NCBI GenBank assembly: GCA_014529385.2
Contig: CM043942.1
Coordinates: 22,428,991-22,492,990 of the forward strand
Direction of reading: 5' to 3'
DNA: 64,000 nucleotides
DNA from: Adiantum capillus-veneris
Taxonomy: Eukaryota > Streptophyta > Polypodiopsida > Polypodiales > Pteridaceae
The notes beneath the pieces were generated by a model. It was given only the letters and a program-made list of their open reading frames with translations, searched no databases and had not been told where the DNA came from. The position numbers were made by a program, and so were the translations under genes. Shown here piece after piece: positions 10,715 to 22,842 of the stretch; within the stretch, counting starts at the first letter, position 1; every line of letters starts with the position of its first letter.

Positions 10715-13700
10715 TTAAGAGATCTCTCTCTCATCCTCGCATAACTCAGCATAACTTCCTATATCTATATAGAGCTCTCCATTTAAACACATATCCTCTG
10801 TTTCATTTTGTAGCTCCTCTGCATGCACCCCATATAGAGTAGTAGCATCTTGATGCTCGTCTGGCACCACCGCAGCGGCTTGTGATTGAGCATCTTCTCT
10901 GATCTCCTCCATTGATGTCGTTGTGATTGGTACATGGTAGCCTTCATACGTCCTTGCACTACGAGGGGCTACCTCTATGACGTACCACCAGTTTGATGTA
11001 GACTTTGTAGGATGAAATACTACCTGCCAGAGCCACATAACTTACATGAGAGCTTTCAAGCACATAACTTGTAAAAGGGGGATGTTAACTATTTATATAC
11101 TTACTTGTTCACAATGCTCGGGTAGTACGAAAGTGTCTCTTAGGTCAGTCCATTTCTTAGTAGAATCCACCTCAAGAAAACCAGACTCTCCTCTACGCAC
11201 AGTAGCGTTTCGACCCTCCATGATTATCTTGAACCATTGCACGTCGAACAAGTCGACAAAAAATCCTCTGTAATCGATCCTCAAAATCTCTTGCAGCGTG
11301 CCGAAGTAAGTGAGTTCCGCCACCACGGGATCTGCATCAGAGGAACGTCGTCGACTAGACTGTTCAAATTTTGCCATGATTCCACAATCTTGAGTAAAAC
11401 GCTTTTTGTCGATTCGTTCCACCCTAAAATGTCGACCTTTACACCATGCTGCTGTGTATGACTTATACTACAACGAACAAAGATTATGAGTGGCCGTTCA
11501 AACGTTTATAAATAAAGTCACTTGCTAGTCGTACATTGCAAACTTACCTTGGTCGCGCAACCCCGAGAGTGCTCCCACTCTTCTTCAGTCACTTCGTCAC
11601 CGCATTGTTGTGCGCTTTTCAATTGGTTGTGCAACCATCTTAAGCTCATGAAGGTTGATAGGCTCTCCAGAACCGCTGGATAGTGCATCGGTGGTCGTCT
11701 TCCCCGTCTCCACTCGATTCGTGCCCTTTGTCGCTCTTGCTTTGCATCCTCATATTGTGAAATCCACTTTTGCATCACTGGATTGTGAAGCATGCAAAAT
11801 CGGTTGATTTTAGCCTCTAGATCTTCCGTCATCTTCTTCTCAACACCGAGATTGCACATGACAATCCCAGATATGCGCTCATCATCTATGGTTCGCCATA
11901 GCGTGTCCCGGGATTTATCAAATCCGTCTAGCCACTCTCCAATGTACACTAGGGACTCTGATACCAACCAACCTTCTGCCATGCTACCCTCCGGACGTGC
12001 CTTTTGACGCACATATCCCTTAAGCGTTTTCATGAAACGCTCTAAGAAGAACATCCATCTGGAATGAACTGTGCCAGCTATTTCCACCTCATCAACTATG
12101 TGAACAAGAAGATGCACCTGAATGGTTAGTATTGTAGTAGGAAAATGTTTCTCAAACATGCACACAAGCTCCGCAGCATTTAGTTTGGCGAATGGTATGG
12201 AGTCTACGTCGATCTCCTTTTGTGAGATCCATTGCACCAGCTTTGCAAGTTTGTAGATTGTGTTACGGATGTCGAGAGACAAACATCCCTCAATGGCAAC
12301 CGGTAAAATAAACTGTAAAGTATGTGCAGCAATGATATTAAAGTCCACATTTTATGCAATGATATTAAAGTCCACTATGAACGTACCTGACACATTTTAT
12401 GCCAATCGTGTGACTTCAAACCGGTAAGCTTTCCTTCTTTAGTAAAACACGTTCGGAGCGAGTGCATTACGCCAGTGGGGGTCCGCAAAGATCGAATGGC
12501 CTCTTTTACTTTGCGTTCTTGGGCTCCTGTGAAAATCCATGGTGCTTTAGGAAGTTTTATCGATCCATCAGACGCTGTTTGCGGCCAATATTGCTCCATA
12601 CGATCCACATTTGTAAGGTCAACTCTGGCTCCCAAAGTATCTTTCTTGCCGGTCAAATGGTCCCATAGTAGATTACCCACATTCTTGAATATGTGCATTG
12701 GATCGAGCAAGTGATTGATCACGAGTCGGGGCCAATATGGTAACTCGTACCATAGAGATAGTCTCTTCATCCCTGGAGGCAATCCGTCATCGCACATCTC
12801 CTTCTGCTCTAACCATGCTTGTGCAGACATCCTTGGTGGCTCTCTTCCCAAAAAGCCGTCGCGTAACACATGATTCTCCGGAAGATACGCTTGATGACCT
12901 TCGTAGATTTGCTTCTTCAGTGAGGGTGCCCTACGTGCATTCAGTCTAGGTCCACATGTGACACATGCTCTGTATCCGCTTGTTTGAAGCCCTGCATGTA
13001 TACACATGATAATAGATCAACTATGGGGAAAAACAAGATTTACAGTGTCTGGGTGAGGAGTGTCAATAGATCACCTGAGCATTCTGTTAGCCCGGGATAG
13101 TCATGCATGGTCCACATTAGAATACCTCTGATCAAAGCATTCCGTCGTCCTGTGTGTCGGCTCATATCCACCACCTCTATGCCAATCCACAATTGTTGTA
13201 GCTCTTCCAATAGTGGACGAAGATACACATCCATATTCCCCACTTTATATCGCCCTGGCACAATCAAGCTTAGCCATAGGTGCCCCTTCTTCGTAGTCAA
13301 CCACGGGGGAATGTTGTAGTTGACGATGACAACGGGCCATACACTGTAAGATGTTGATCTTTGACCAAATGGATTTACGCCATCCATAGCCAGGCCTAAG
13401 CGCAAATTTCGAGCTTCCCTGGCAAAATCCGACCATGTTCCATCTATATGTTTCCAGGCTGCGCAATCTGCAGGAATTCGTAGCACACCATCCGAAGATT
13501 TATTCTCCTCATGCCATGATGCTAGGGCGGCCATGGACTTACATTCGAAGAAATGCTTGATGCGAGGAAGCAAAGGAAAATGTCGCAAAACCTTTTGTGG
13601 AATTTTTGTCCCGTGGAGATCTACTCGATATCTTTCGGAATCACATTTCGGACACTTCTCCATGTCTGTGTATTCCCCTCTTAAAAGAATGCAGTCATTA

Positions 13701-14443
13701 GGACAAGCGTGGATAGAATTGTAATCCATCCCCAAGTTTCACAAAATCTTTCTTGCTTCATCTCGGGAATCTGGCATCACATTGTCAGCTGGTAGAATGT
13801 GCTCTTTCAGCAATCTACACAACATAAAAATATGATACAGTCGTGTAAAAATCTATCAGATCATTATACATTTAGAGTTCTATTAAAGTAAACTAATTGT
13901 AATAGATCACCTGAAAAGCGCTGTGACGCTAGTGTCACTCCATCCAAACTTTGCCTGCATGTTGAGAAGAACCAGGAGTGCTTTCAATCTAGACATACGT
14001 GCTCCATTATACAATGACGTATCGGCTTCACTTTTCATATCATCATAGATAAGCCTTTCTGAATCCATGATCGTCTCGATCATTTCATCAATCTCGGGCT
14101 CAAACATTGCCTCGTTGGGAATGTGCTCTGCATGATCATCCCCCGAGATGTCAGAGGGTACATCTTGTGGCCTCACATATGCTGCTTGACCAAAGCGCCT
14201 GCGAATACGTCTATTGGGTTGCAAGATTGCTGCTTGTTGGCCAGCGTCAGAGTCCGACGAGTTATAATTGGCAACAACTCGATCTATAATAGATGGATCG
14301 AACTCGCCAAATTCGCGAACGTGCTGCAAAGAAACACGTCTTGTCCGTCGCACAGCATGCTTGCATTGATTACAAGGACATAAGACCCTCGTTGAGAGAT
14401 AGGTGTTTCGGTTGGACGGTCCCACATCCTCGTCGCTACTCAT
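10715..14443 (-). pseudogene. CACTA TNP2-like transposase gene with one nonsense codon
   Basis: Six exons join in consistent phase: 14443-13911, 13814-13075, 12991-12387, 12312-11548, 11461-11105 and 11023-10715, for 1,102 codons. Exon 1 has a Cys-containing start (LCPCNQCKHA). Exon 2 carries the Transposase_21 core (CPKCDSERY, LAMDGVNPFG, WPVVIVNYNIPPW, GNMDVYLRPLLEEL). Exon 3 has LLDPMHIFKNV and the KSHDWHKM end. Exon 4 is DUF4218 (SRWMFFLERFMKTLKGYVR, KARPEGSMAEG). Exons 5-6 are DUF4216-like (VAELTYFGTLQEILRIDY, NWWYVIEVAP). Together they would form the DDE-type transposase that cuts the CACTA ends. The reading frame is broken only at 13741-13739, where TGA replaces the CGA present in the second copy, so protein from this copy would stop near residue 202. 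Confidence 0.9.
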
Positions 14444-14504
14444 AATGAGGATAAAAAACTTATAACCTGGACAACAAATTTAATATTCTATTGGCATTCT
14501 TCGT

Positions 14505-14505
14505 C

Positions 14506-14567
<62 letters not shown>

Positions 14568-14570
14568 ACC
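14505..14570. repeat. (CT)n microsatellite inside CACTA copy 1
   Basis: An uninterrupted ctctct run of about 55 nt lies just upstream of the tnp2 start codon. The equivalent run is present at 28,588-28,650 in the second copy, so it was in the ancestral element. Confidence 0.9.
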
Positions 14571-14951
14571 TCACATTCTCTAGTCATGTCCAATCCCCGC
14601 ACACCTCGGTCTAGAGGTGCACGGAGATCAGAACCACCGGGTTATAATCTCGTCTTTATTGGTCAATACCTATATTTGTGGGTACAAGAAATCTACACAC
14701 CCACGTCTACATGATACTGCATGTAGTGGACAAAATCCCTTTGCCTCTTCTCTAGCTGTAGCACTTCACTTCATCTTAACATCTTTTCACAGTAGATCTT
14801 TTCACTGTTCGTCTAACTCTAAACCCTAAACCGTAAGTAATTCTTGCGTGGACTCGATCTAACGTAAATAAGCGTAAATCTAAATAAACGTAAATCTAAC
14901 TAAAAATAAAGCTAAATCTAATTTAACGTAAGTCTAATGACTAGAGGTTGT

Positions 14952-15150
14952 TTAGATGGTCATTGTGTCGGGGATGTAGTGACTCTTGTCGCCCTGAAGA
15001 TCCACCTTCTTCCCTATCTTCTGAAGACATTTCACCAGTACTTTTGGATCGACGGAGCCCACCATGAGTGAAGGCAGCAATACCCTATATTCCATTGAGG
15101 GCTTTCTTCACCCGCTTCATGCAGGCATCGCAGTCTATGGAGACCCGCAT
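14952..15150 (-). pseudogene. Captured heavy-metal-associated (HMA) domain fragment in CACTA leader, copy 1
   Basis: On the minus strand from ATG 15150 the frame reads MRVSIDCDACMKRVKKALN and hits a TAG after NGI. A second frame then resumes as SVDPKVLVKCLQKIGKKVD and ends at a TAA near 14,952. The C-D-A-C metal-binding loop, RVKKAL, the VDPKVLVK strand and the K-x-GKKVDL end are, in order, the landmarks of plant HMA domains of the HIPP/copper-chaperone type. The segment lies in the transposon's 5' leader, in sense with tnp2, and is present in both CACTA copies. I infer capture of a host gene fragment by the element, followed by decay (internal stop plus frame change). It could still be transcribed as part of the leader. 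Confidence 0.75.
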
Positions 15151-15499
15151 CTAATCTAATATAACGTAAATCTAAATCTAGCTTAAATAAACGTAAATCT
15201 AGTTAAAAATAAACCTAAATCTAATTTAATGTAAGTCTACATATAACCTAATCTTTAACGTCTTTTAAGATAGTTTCCTACGACGTTATAACTCTCTTCT
15301 TCCTGTGTGTGTGCGCGTGTGTGGATGTGTGTGCCAATAAAAAGAGATAAATGGTATAACCTTTCTATCACCCATGCCAAGTATGATAGATTGATTATGC
15401 CATTTCCCTCTTGAATAATAGGTCTTCAGTTCAACTCCTCGTCGGCTAGATCTTTAGGTCTTTTAATTTTAATTAGTTTCCTACGACGCTCCCTTAGTT

Positions 15500-15728
15500 T
15501 CTCTTTCTTTCTCTCTCAATGTGTGTGCGTTTTTTTGGATCGTATGCATATTTTCTTTCTCTTTTCCTCTCTCAATGTGTGCGTTTTTTGTTTATGCATG
15601 TTCTCTCTCTCTTTTCCTCTCTCAATGCGTGCGTTTTTTGTTTATGCATGCTCTCTCTCTCTCTTTTTCTCTCTCAATGTGTGTGTGCATTCTTTGTTTA
15701 TGTATGTGTGTGCGTTTTTGTTTTTGTT

Positions 15729-15780
<52 letters not shown>

Positions 15781-15896
15781 AACACTATGTGTGTGTGTAT
15801 GTGTGTGTGTGAGAGAGAGAGAGAGGGAGAGAGAAAGAGGGGAAGGGAACATGAGAATGAGGAGAGGGAAGGAGCATACCTGGCTCTCCTTCCTCT

Positions 15897-15942
<46 letters not shown>

Positions 15943-15985
15943 AGAAGAAAAGAGAGAGAGAGAGAGAGAGAGAGTGAGGGAGAGC
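15500..15985. repeat. Microsatellite cluster (CT, GT, GA) in CACTA leader
   Basis: About 500 bp of tctctct, tgtgtg and gagaga runs with an imperfect 60-bp module 'ctctcaatg(t/c)gtgcgttttttg' repeated several times. The long reading frames seen here are low-complexity artefacts. The reverse complement occupies about 27,190-27,665 in copy 2. Confidence 0.9.
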
Positions 15986-16013
15986 GTTACCTGCTCGTTG
16001 CTTGAGGGCGCCG

Positions 16014-16206
16014 AAAAACTCAGATCTGAGATCTGAGTTTTTGGGCGCGCTCGGTTATTTTTTTTACCCCAGCTGGCGTCGCTATGAGCGTCGCTATAAG
16101 CGTCGCAAATTTACAAATAAATTTGCGACGCTCATAGCGACGCCGGGAAAAAAAATTTTGAGCGTCGATGTGTGAGCGTCGCTAATATGAAGAGCCTTTT
16201 GTAGTG
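16014..16206. repeat. CACTA terminal and subterminal repeats, tnp2-side end
   Basis: A 29-nt near-perfect palindrome (arms of 14 nt around AGATCTGAGATCT, one central base) at 16014-16042 is followed by several GCGTCGCTAT/GCGACGCTCA motifs. The terminus ends GTAGTG at 16206. Fewer motifs lie here than at the tnpA-side end. Confidence 0.85.
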
Positions 16207-16209
16207 CCT

Positions 16210-18717
16210 TCTCCTGTCGCTCTAGGATGTCCCTATGCTCCTTTATCATAAAGGGATCTAGCTCTAATGGGACCCCGATCCCAAGTGCTCAGTATTTTGT
16301 GAAAGCACTAGAAGCTAATGGTCTTTCTATTGAAATTGAGAGCCTTTCACAATGATAACCCCCACCGGTTGGTGAAATTCAACAATCTTGTAGTAGATTA
16401 TGTCTACTAGTTTCCAATGTGTGATCAACTGAATAGTTGCGTATGTATCAAGGTGTGTCAAGGGCTCAGGTTTTGGTTCACAAGGTGGATTTACTACATT
16501 TTTTGAAGTCTCAATTTTATATCCATCCAAGCACAAAGCCCTCTCGTCCTTGCTATAATAATCTAAGTAGGTGTCTTCTTTTGCTAACGTGGTACACAGC
16601 CATCCAATACACAGTCTTGTATGGGTATAGTCGATGGAAGTTGTAGTGTTAAGAAGCTTGGTCAATATCTTCCACTTGACTAAGTCAGGAAATTCGTTGA
16701 CCCATTCTAACGACAGAAGTTTGAGCTTCTATTTGTAATAACTCCCAAAGTCGATAACCTAAATAGAAAACCCTAAATTCCACAAACATTAGTGCACTTA
16801 GATATTCCTGATTATCACTCACACACAAACATCCATGGCTCTTTAAGTTCAAGGACCCCGTGGGAATGTCTATATAGGCTCACTCGATAACTTAAATTGT
16901 AAACGCTTAATTTGTCGCTCTAGGACTCTAGGTCAAACCCAAGTACATTTGGTGTGCAAAGTCTATGCACCAAGGTGCCCCGTAGCTCTAATAGCCAGCC
17001 AGCTCTTGATGGCGGGCGCACCAAAAATGACAATCCTTCCAAGTTTTTCTAACGTAGCCCAATTATACTAATTTATACTCTAAAACCCAATATGCGTTCT
17101 CAAATCTACTAAAACCAAGTGCAAAACACACAAGAATTCCCTAGAAACTTTACTTTTACAAACATTCCTTTTTGACATACACACCTGCAATAATCACAAA
17201 TATGTTCAATATCTCAATGCTTCATTTCAAAAACGCTTCTTTATCACAACAATCATAGACACCATATTACACTTTCAAACTGACATATAAACTTGACAAA
17301 TAATAAATATGAGGTTTTACTTTGCATAATCAAAATTCATTCTCAATTGCCCAATATACTCTCTCTTGACACAATAAATTGATGAAATTTATAATTTATT
17401 TATTCAAATGATGTATTGTTTTGCAATGTTCACTTCTTCCTAGTCCCAATGCTTCTAATATGCAATATTTTCTAAATATAAATCTCTAACAGACACTCAT
17501 GCTAATGTGAAATCATAAACACATATGTAAGTCCATTTTTAATGTTTCAACTTTTTATGCTTAATATTCAAATTTATTTTTTATTGTGTAATTTTATGTT
17601 TGTATTTATATTAAAAACTATCGACGACCAACCTTTTATTGTTTTGAATCTACTCTTCACGATTTGTTTTGGACCATTATCCTGACCTCACAGCTCCATA
17701 GTTTGGATTCGGCACGCTTGTTCATGCTAGCTTTTGTTCATGTATTTGCTTTGCTGATCACTTTACTCACTTGCGCAAACTCTCACACTTCTCTCTCTAG
17801 TCTCTCTTATTGCTATCGCTTCTCAACTAGGCTTTCTCTCTCTAGGGCCTAATTTCTCTCTCTTAATCTTGATGACAGAGATACATACATACTATCTTTC
17901 TCTCTCTACTCATTTACGACACACACTATCTATACTTTCCCTTCTCTTCATTTCTCACTCTTCTTCTTTTACTAACCTTACATCTCTCTCACTCGTCTCA
18001 AAGACTATCACATTCTCTCTACTTTCACATATAAGACATACACACGGGTGTTTACATATCTTCTAACACATAGATACACATCTCTGGGGGCAAGCAAGTA
18101 CACACACACAATATAAAGATCTCTCTCACTCTCGTGAGCATACACCTACACAGAGTGTCGAGGTAGTCAAAACACACAAACTAAAGCATACTACAATCAA
18201 CCACTCTATTCTCTCTCCTGCCATGAATGAACGCTACTATGGTAGAATACGTTTCCTATCTCTCTCTAACTTCCAAAAACACACACACACACACACACAC
18301 ACAATACTTTGAACAAAATCTTGCTTGTCAAATTGCCCGGCAACTCTCTTTCTCTCTCAAATTTCGCAAAACCCCCTCTCTGCCTCTCTTCTTGCTTCTT
18401 AACTTTGCAGACCCTAATTCTAATCAACACACACACACACACAATATTTTTATTAACACCTAAACACACTCGCAATCAATATTACTACACACATAACATC
18501 ACAAACTCACACACATTCACAAAGTTAAGTGCAGAAATTCGATCTCTCTCTCTCTTTTTCTCCACTTTACGCTTCAGCACTATCAACATCTTTCACAACC
18601 CTCCCCCTTGCCGGCTCTCATGTTCTCTCTCTAATTTGCAATGCAATAATGCGAAACTCCCTCTCTCCTTCGTCGTCTGCATTCCCTCCTTCTCTCTCAA
18701 CTATGCAGCAGGTAAAC

Positions 18718-18760
<43 letters not shown>

Positions 18761-21700
18761 CCTGCGCTGCACACAATGCAGTGCCCTATTCGGCTCATAA
18801 AGAGGGCAGCCCTCCTATCTTCTATGGCAACCCCCACTCTCTCGGGCTCTCTTGGGCATAGTACAGGGCAGAGCACCCTCATGGGAGCATGCACACCTTG
18901 CAGCCCCCCTTTCTCCTACTCCCTCGCTTGCGCCGTTGCTCTCCTGGCAAGTCCCCCACTCACAAGCTCCCTCCTCGCTCACTCATGCTCCCGCTCTCTA
19001 ACGACCTCTCTCCTGCTCTCTCCCAATGGGAGTACGTACACACACATACATAGTATACAGGGCATCCCCCTCGGTTCCTTCCTTCTCGGGCTAACTATCC
19101 TCTCTCCCCATGGAGACTCTCCTTCTCTACGTACCTCCTCATGACGGTTCAGAGATGCCAATAGAAATACCTTTTTTAAAAATTCTTTCTCCTTTCAATA
19201 AAGACCTTGTTCCCACCTTGAAAAAGGTTTTGAATCCCCTAGACCTCAAACATCTACTTTAACTTAGGTCTCTACTTTGACAAGGAGTGTTGAACTTAAG
19301 GCCTTCTCTCTCTATTCCTTCGAAGGCTCACCATTTCTCTCCGTCTCCCAGTTTTTAAGTCAAAATTTGAAAACTTCTATCGATAATTACACTAAAACGT
19401 GTGTAAATTTCCTGCCTTGTTTAAGACAAGCTCAAAATCTATCCAAGATTTTACAATTTCAAACGGTCAACATACACTATACCGCGCCTTCTCTAACACA
19501 GCTTGGTAGACCCTTTCCTCTCTTTTTCTCTCTTGCTCACTAAAATCAGCCATAAAAAGATATTTTAACGCCATAAAGACAATCCCAAAATACCTTAAAG
19601 ATATATTCTAGCAAGTCTTGAACTTAAAACCCCTTCTATCACTAGACAACTTTTATTATGGCTTAGGATTGTTACAAAGCCGCGTTATATACATTGTCGA
19701 TTAGAAAATCTTGGAAGTCAATTTATGTTAGCAATCTAGATATGCTTAGCATACTCAATACTCCTAACATACCTAAAAAGTATATCCATGAGAGTCTTGA
19801 ACTCGAACCTTCCTACTAAAGATGAAACACAGACAGGAGATCAAAGGCTTAATCTGGTACTACGGCCATAGTTTAGGAAAACGTTTGCTACGAACGTGTT
19901 CCAAATAGTACTGATAAAATTTATTCAAGCAAAATTAATATTGGCAGAAATAGGCTTAAAACACGGTCTTAATGCAACTAATTAAACATGCATATGCTCT
20001 TAAAATTCCCATCCATATTCCCAAAATAACCCAAGTTTGATACAAAATGTCAAAATATCTTGTTGTCTATAATAATCAATTGAAGAGCTACATTCAAAAG
20101 TCCTCTATTAAAGACTCTCTCAATTGCTCTTAAATTTTTACACTTCCAAAAAGTCTAGAAACTTTGCTCAATCACCTATATAGAGCAACTATGGGCATTG
20201 TGTCTTAACAAGATTCTATTCCTTGGACAATCAAGGGGATGGGTTTTGATATGACAAAGATGATATCTTGTATAGTGAAGAGCATGTACCATTTCAACTT
20301 GCAATCATGGACCTACATGGTACAAAGGAGCAGTTGTTTACAAGATATCTCTCTAGCTTGGCACTTTCTCTCAACACACAAAACTCACAGCATGAATGTA
20401 TATTTGTGTGTTGCATTGATTTCATAAACATTGTAGTGCTTATTGAAGGGATTTCCAACCAATCAACAAAGGTGCACTATGAATTTGGCGTAATCCACAC
20501 ATAAAAAGATGATGCCTGGATAGTGGAACAATTGAGACCATAGTTGTTGTTCTTATCATTAGCAAGGCTGTCAAATTTGAGGCCATTGATAAGGTTATCA
20601 CCAAAAATATATTCATCTCAAGGCCTAGTGGCCAAAATAAAGAATTCATTGACAAACTCTTTTATTGATGACCTCACTATAGCGTTTTGTTGTGAACATA
20701 GCTATATTGTAGCTATGTTCATGGCATTATTAGATACATAGTAGAGATTTTTCATGAACATAGCTAAATTTTAGAGATATATTGTGATGGAGGTATGTTA
20801 GATGTGATGGCATTAGAATCAAAGCAATGTGCTCTCTTGGATGATCACCCATCCTTGCAAAAGTGCCATCTTTTTGACAAATAGCACACTTTTTCTTCTT
20901 CTTCTTTGCCATTAATCACACATCAAAATAATAGAGAGCATTTGTACCTCTTTAAACCCTAAAACTGTTTAAACTGCATTGCAAACTGAAATACCTGAAA
21001 CTGTATTATGTAAACTGAGATACTGTAATCTGCAACACGTAAACAATTGAACTTCAAATTGCAAAATGCAAACTGAAGACACAGAAACTTCACAAAAGCT
21101 GTACAGAAACTATCAAGAACCTGCACACCTGCAACTTGTCAACAATTGTAATTTTGATTTTCCCTAGGAGATTCGAGAAGAACTCCTCCAGGAAATTTGA
21201 TGTATATTCCACAAACTCTTCCTAAAGGGTTACCCAATTCAAGAATTCCTGCAGGTGGTCGAGGTCGACTAGCATGTCAAGAACCTCTTGAATTCTTGAG
21301 TGCCATATGGTTTAGGCTGAATTCGAACCAGTTGCAAGAACCGCTTCATAGAGAAGCAGACGGTTAGAGCACAAGAAAGAGACTTCGCATCATAACCAAC
21401 TCACCATTCGCTTTGAGATTACTATTATTTTCTCCCATGTCCATTAGGACACGCACAGCAGGATCACCAAAGTGTTAGGGGCTCACAGTCCTAACAGGTA
21501 ATCAATACAAGAATGCAACAATGTAGAGAAAAACAAAGCAGGAGACTGCACATTTACATCATGAAAACTGCACACTGTATGAACACAAGAGACCATGGCT
21601 AAGCAAGAGAAATTACTGCTCTACCTTGTATTCATCATCGACGTCCAACTACAGTCCAAAACAACAGTACGAGTGGTTACATCTGAAAATTCCTATACGC

Positions 21701-22640
21701 CATGTGACTATTTGAGTATTTCCAACTACCTCGGCATAAAGACCTTGTGTAAACATGCTCCTAAGGTTTAAAGCTAAGACCTTAATTAAAAGTCCAAAAA
21801 GATAAATGCCCTGACACATCAAGCACTAACACACACAGATTCGTCAATTTAGGCAGTGTGTCAATGTTCATATGTTGCAGATTTGTCAATTTAGGCAGCA
21901 CAATAACAAACTAAATATTCACTATATTTAAACAATACCAAATGCAGATTTGCCAATTTAGAGAGCATGTCTTATTGCTGTAGATTTGACAATTTAGGCA
22001 ACACCGATCACAAAATCATGTTGTACGCCACCAATGTAATTGGTATAATTTTGTTACGTGGATATACAAAATGAAGGATATTTGGATTTGGATTTGAAAT
22101 GGATATGTGTTGGCACTAGATACTTGGATTTGGATTTGAAATGGGTATATGCTGGCAGCTATTTAGATTTGGAATTGATATACGATGATTCCCTGTCACG
22201 GCACATTAGGAAAAAAATGGACTCTCCATGGGTCTTGTAAGAATCCCTAATTTAAAGGAAGCTTGCCAAGATTAAGGGGGACAAAGGCTTTGAATGGGGC
22301 TATTTTGGTAGGGTCTCCTCCACCTTTGACCCCTAAAAAGGTAGGGGGAAGGGGGGGGGGGGGGGGGTAACCATTTAAAAAGTAGGGAAGGGGGGGGTAA
22401 ACCATTTGAAAAGTAGGGGGGTAGGGGGTCTTCTCTCTCTAGCTTTTTGGCCAACTTGTAAGTGGCCTCTTAACTCTCCCATGCCACCTAAGAAAATCCG
22501 TGGGTCAAAGAGGTTAAAAAAATGACTTTTTTCAAAAACTTTCAAAAAAACTCTATTCCCCCCTAAAAAGTACCCCCAACATATACACATAATAAAAAAT
22601 ATATTTTTAAGTTAAATTACTCATAATTCAACATTTTTTG
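16210..22640. other. Long gene-poor stretch, AT-rich with pyrimidine and dinucleotide tracts
   Basis: Between 16,210 and 22,640 I find no frame with recognisable protein features. From 17,640 to 19,540 the plus strand is a dense series of ctctc, acacac and ttctct tracts, which explains all long frames there. From 20,900 to 22,030 the sequence has loosely repeated 'aaactga' and 'gatttg(t/c)caattta' phrases. At 22,070-22,165 'ggatttggatttgaaatgg' is repeated. A G-run of about 18 bases is at 22,350-22,367. No tRNA was identified. Confidence 0.5.
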
Positions 22641-22842
22641 ACTCCCTCTAAAACTTTTAGGAAATTCCCCCCAAAATTGAAAACTTTCCCTCCTAATCTA
22701 AGCTCCTCTCCTACACCCATCCCCCTTGCACCTGCACCTGCTGCTGCACCTACACACCCATCTCTCCATCCTTCAAGCTCTATCTCTCCATCCTATAAGC
22801 TCTATCTCTCCATCCTTCAAGCTCCATCTCTCCATCCTACAA

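Larger units (their letters stand above)
8518..16206 (-). mobile_element. Complete CACTA (En/Spm) transposon, copy 1
   Basis: The left end reads CACTACAAGAGG at 8518 and the right end is its inverse, ending ...GTAGTG at 16206. Three-bp target duplications CCT lie at 8515-8517 and 16207-16209. Terminal CACTA, a 3-bp duplication and subterminal repeats define the En/Spm superfamily. On the minus strand the order is a leader of about 1.76 kb with microsatellites and a captured HMA fragment, a six-exon tnp2 (14443-10715), and a three-exon tnpA-like gene (10442-9130). Length is 7,689 bp. It is the parent-like form of the shorter inverted copy at 26,959-31,696. One nonsense codon in tnp2 suggests this copy no longer makes a full transposase, although its TNPA-like frame is open. 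Confidence 0.95.

Noticed and set aside
14820-14840. Telomere-like CCCTAAA near aaaccctaaaccg
   Set aside because: Only one or two copies inside a CACTA leader, not a tandem telomeric array.
15410-15470. tRNA-like T-arm phrase (ggtcttcagttcaactcctc) in the CACTA leader as a tRNA or SINE
   Set aside because: No acceptor stem, anticodon arm or A-box pattern could be assembled around it.
15500-16040. Three overlapping frames of 97-171 codons rich in SLSLSL or VCVCV
   Set aside because: They are translations of CT/GT/GA microsatellites in several frames at once and lie in the CACTA leader.
18227-18861. Plus-strand frames of 78-163 codons around 18.2-18.9 kb
   Set aside because: They depend on cacaca and ctctct tracts and open in several frames together, with no conserved domain.
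20730-20912. 60-codon minus-strand frame with KKKKKKCAICQKDG
   Set aside because: Too short, starts in a poly-A/GAA run and has no splice partners or family match that I can defend.
22350-22367. G-run as a quadruplex or regulatory element
   Set aside because: It is a single homopolymer with no loop-separated G tracts of regular spacing beyond nearby low-complexity sequence.
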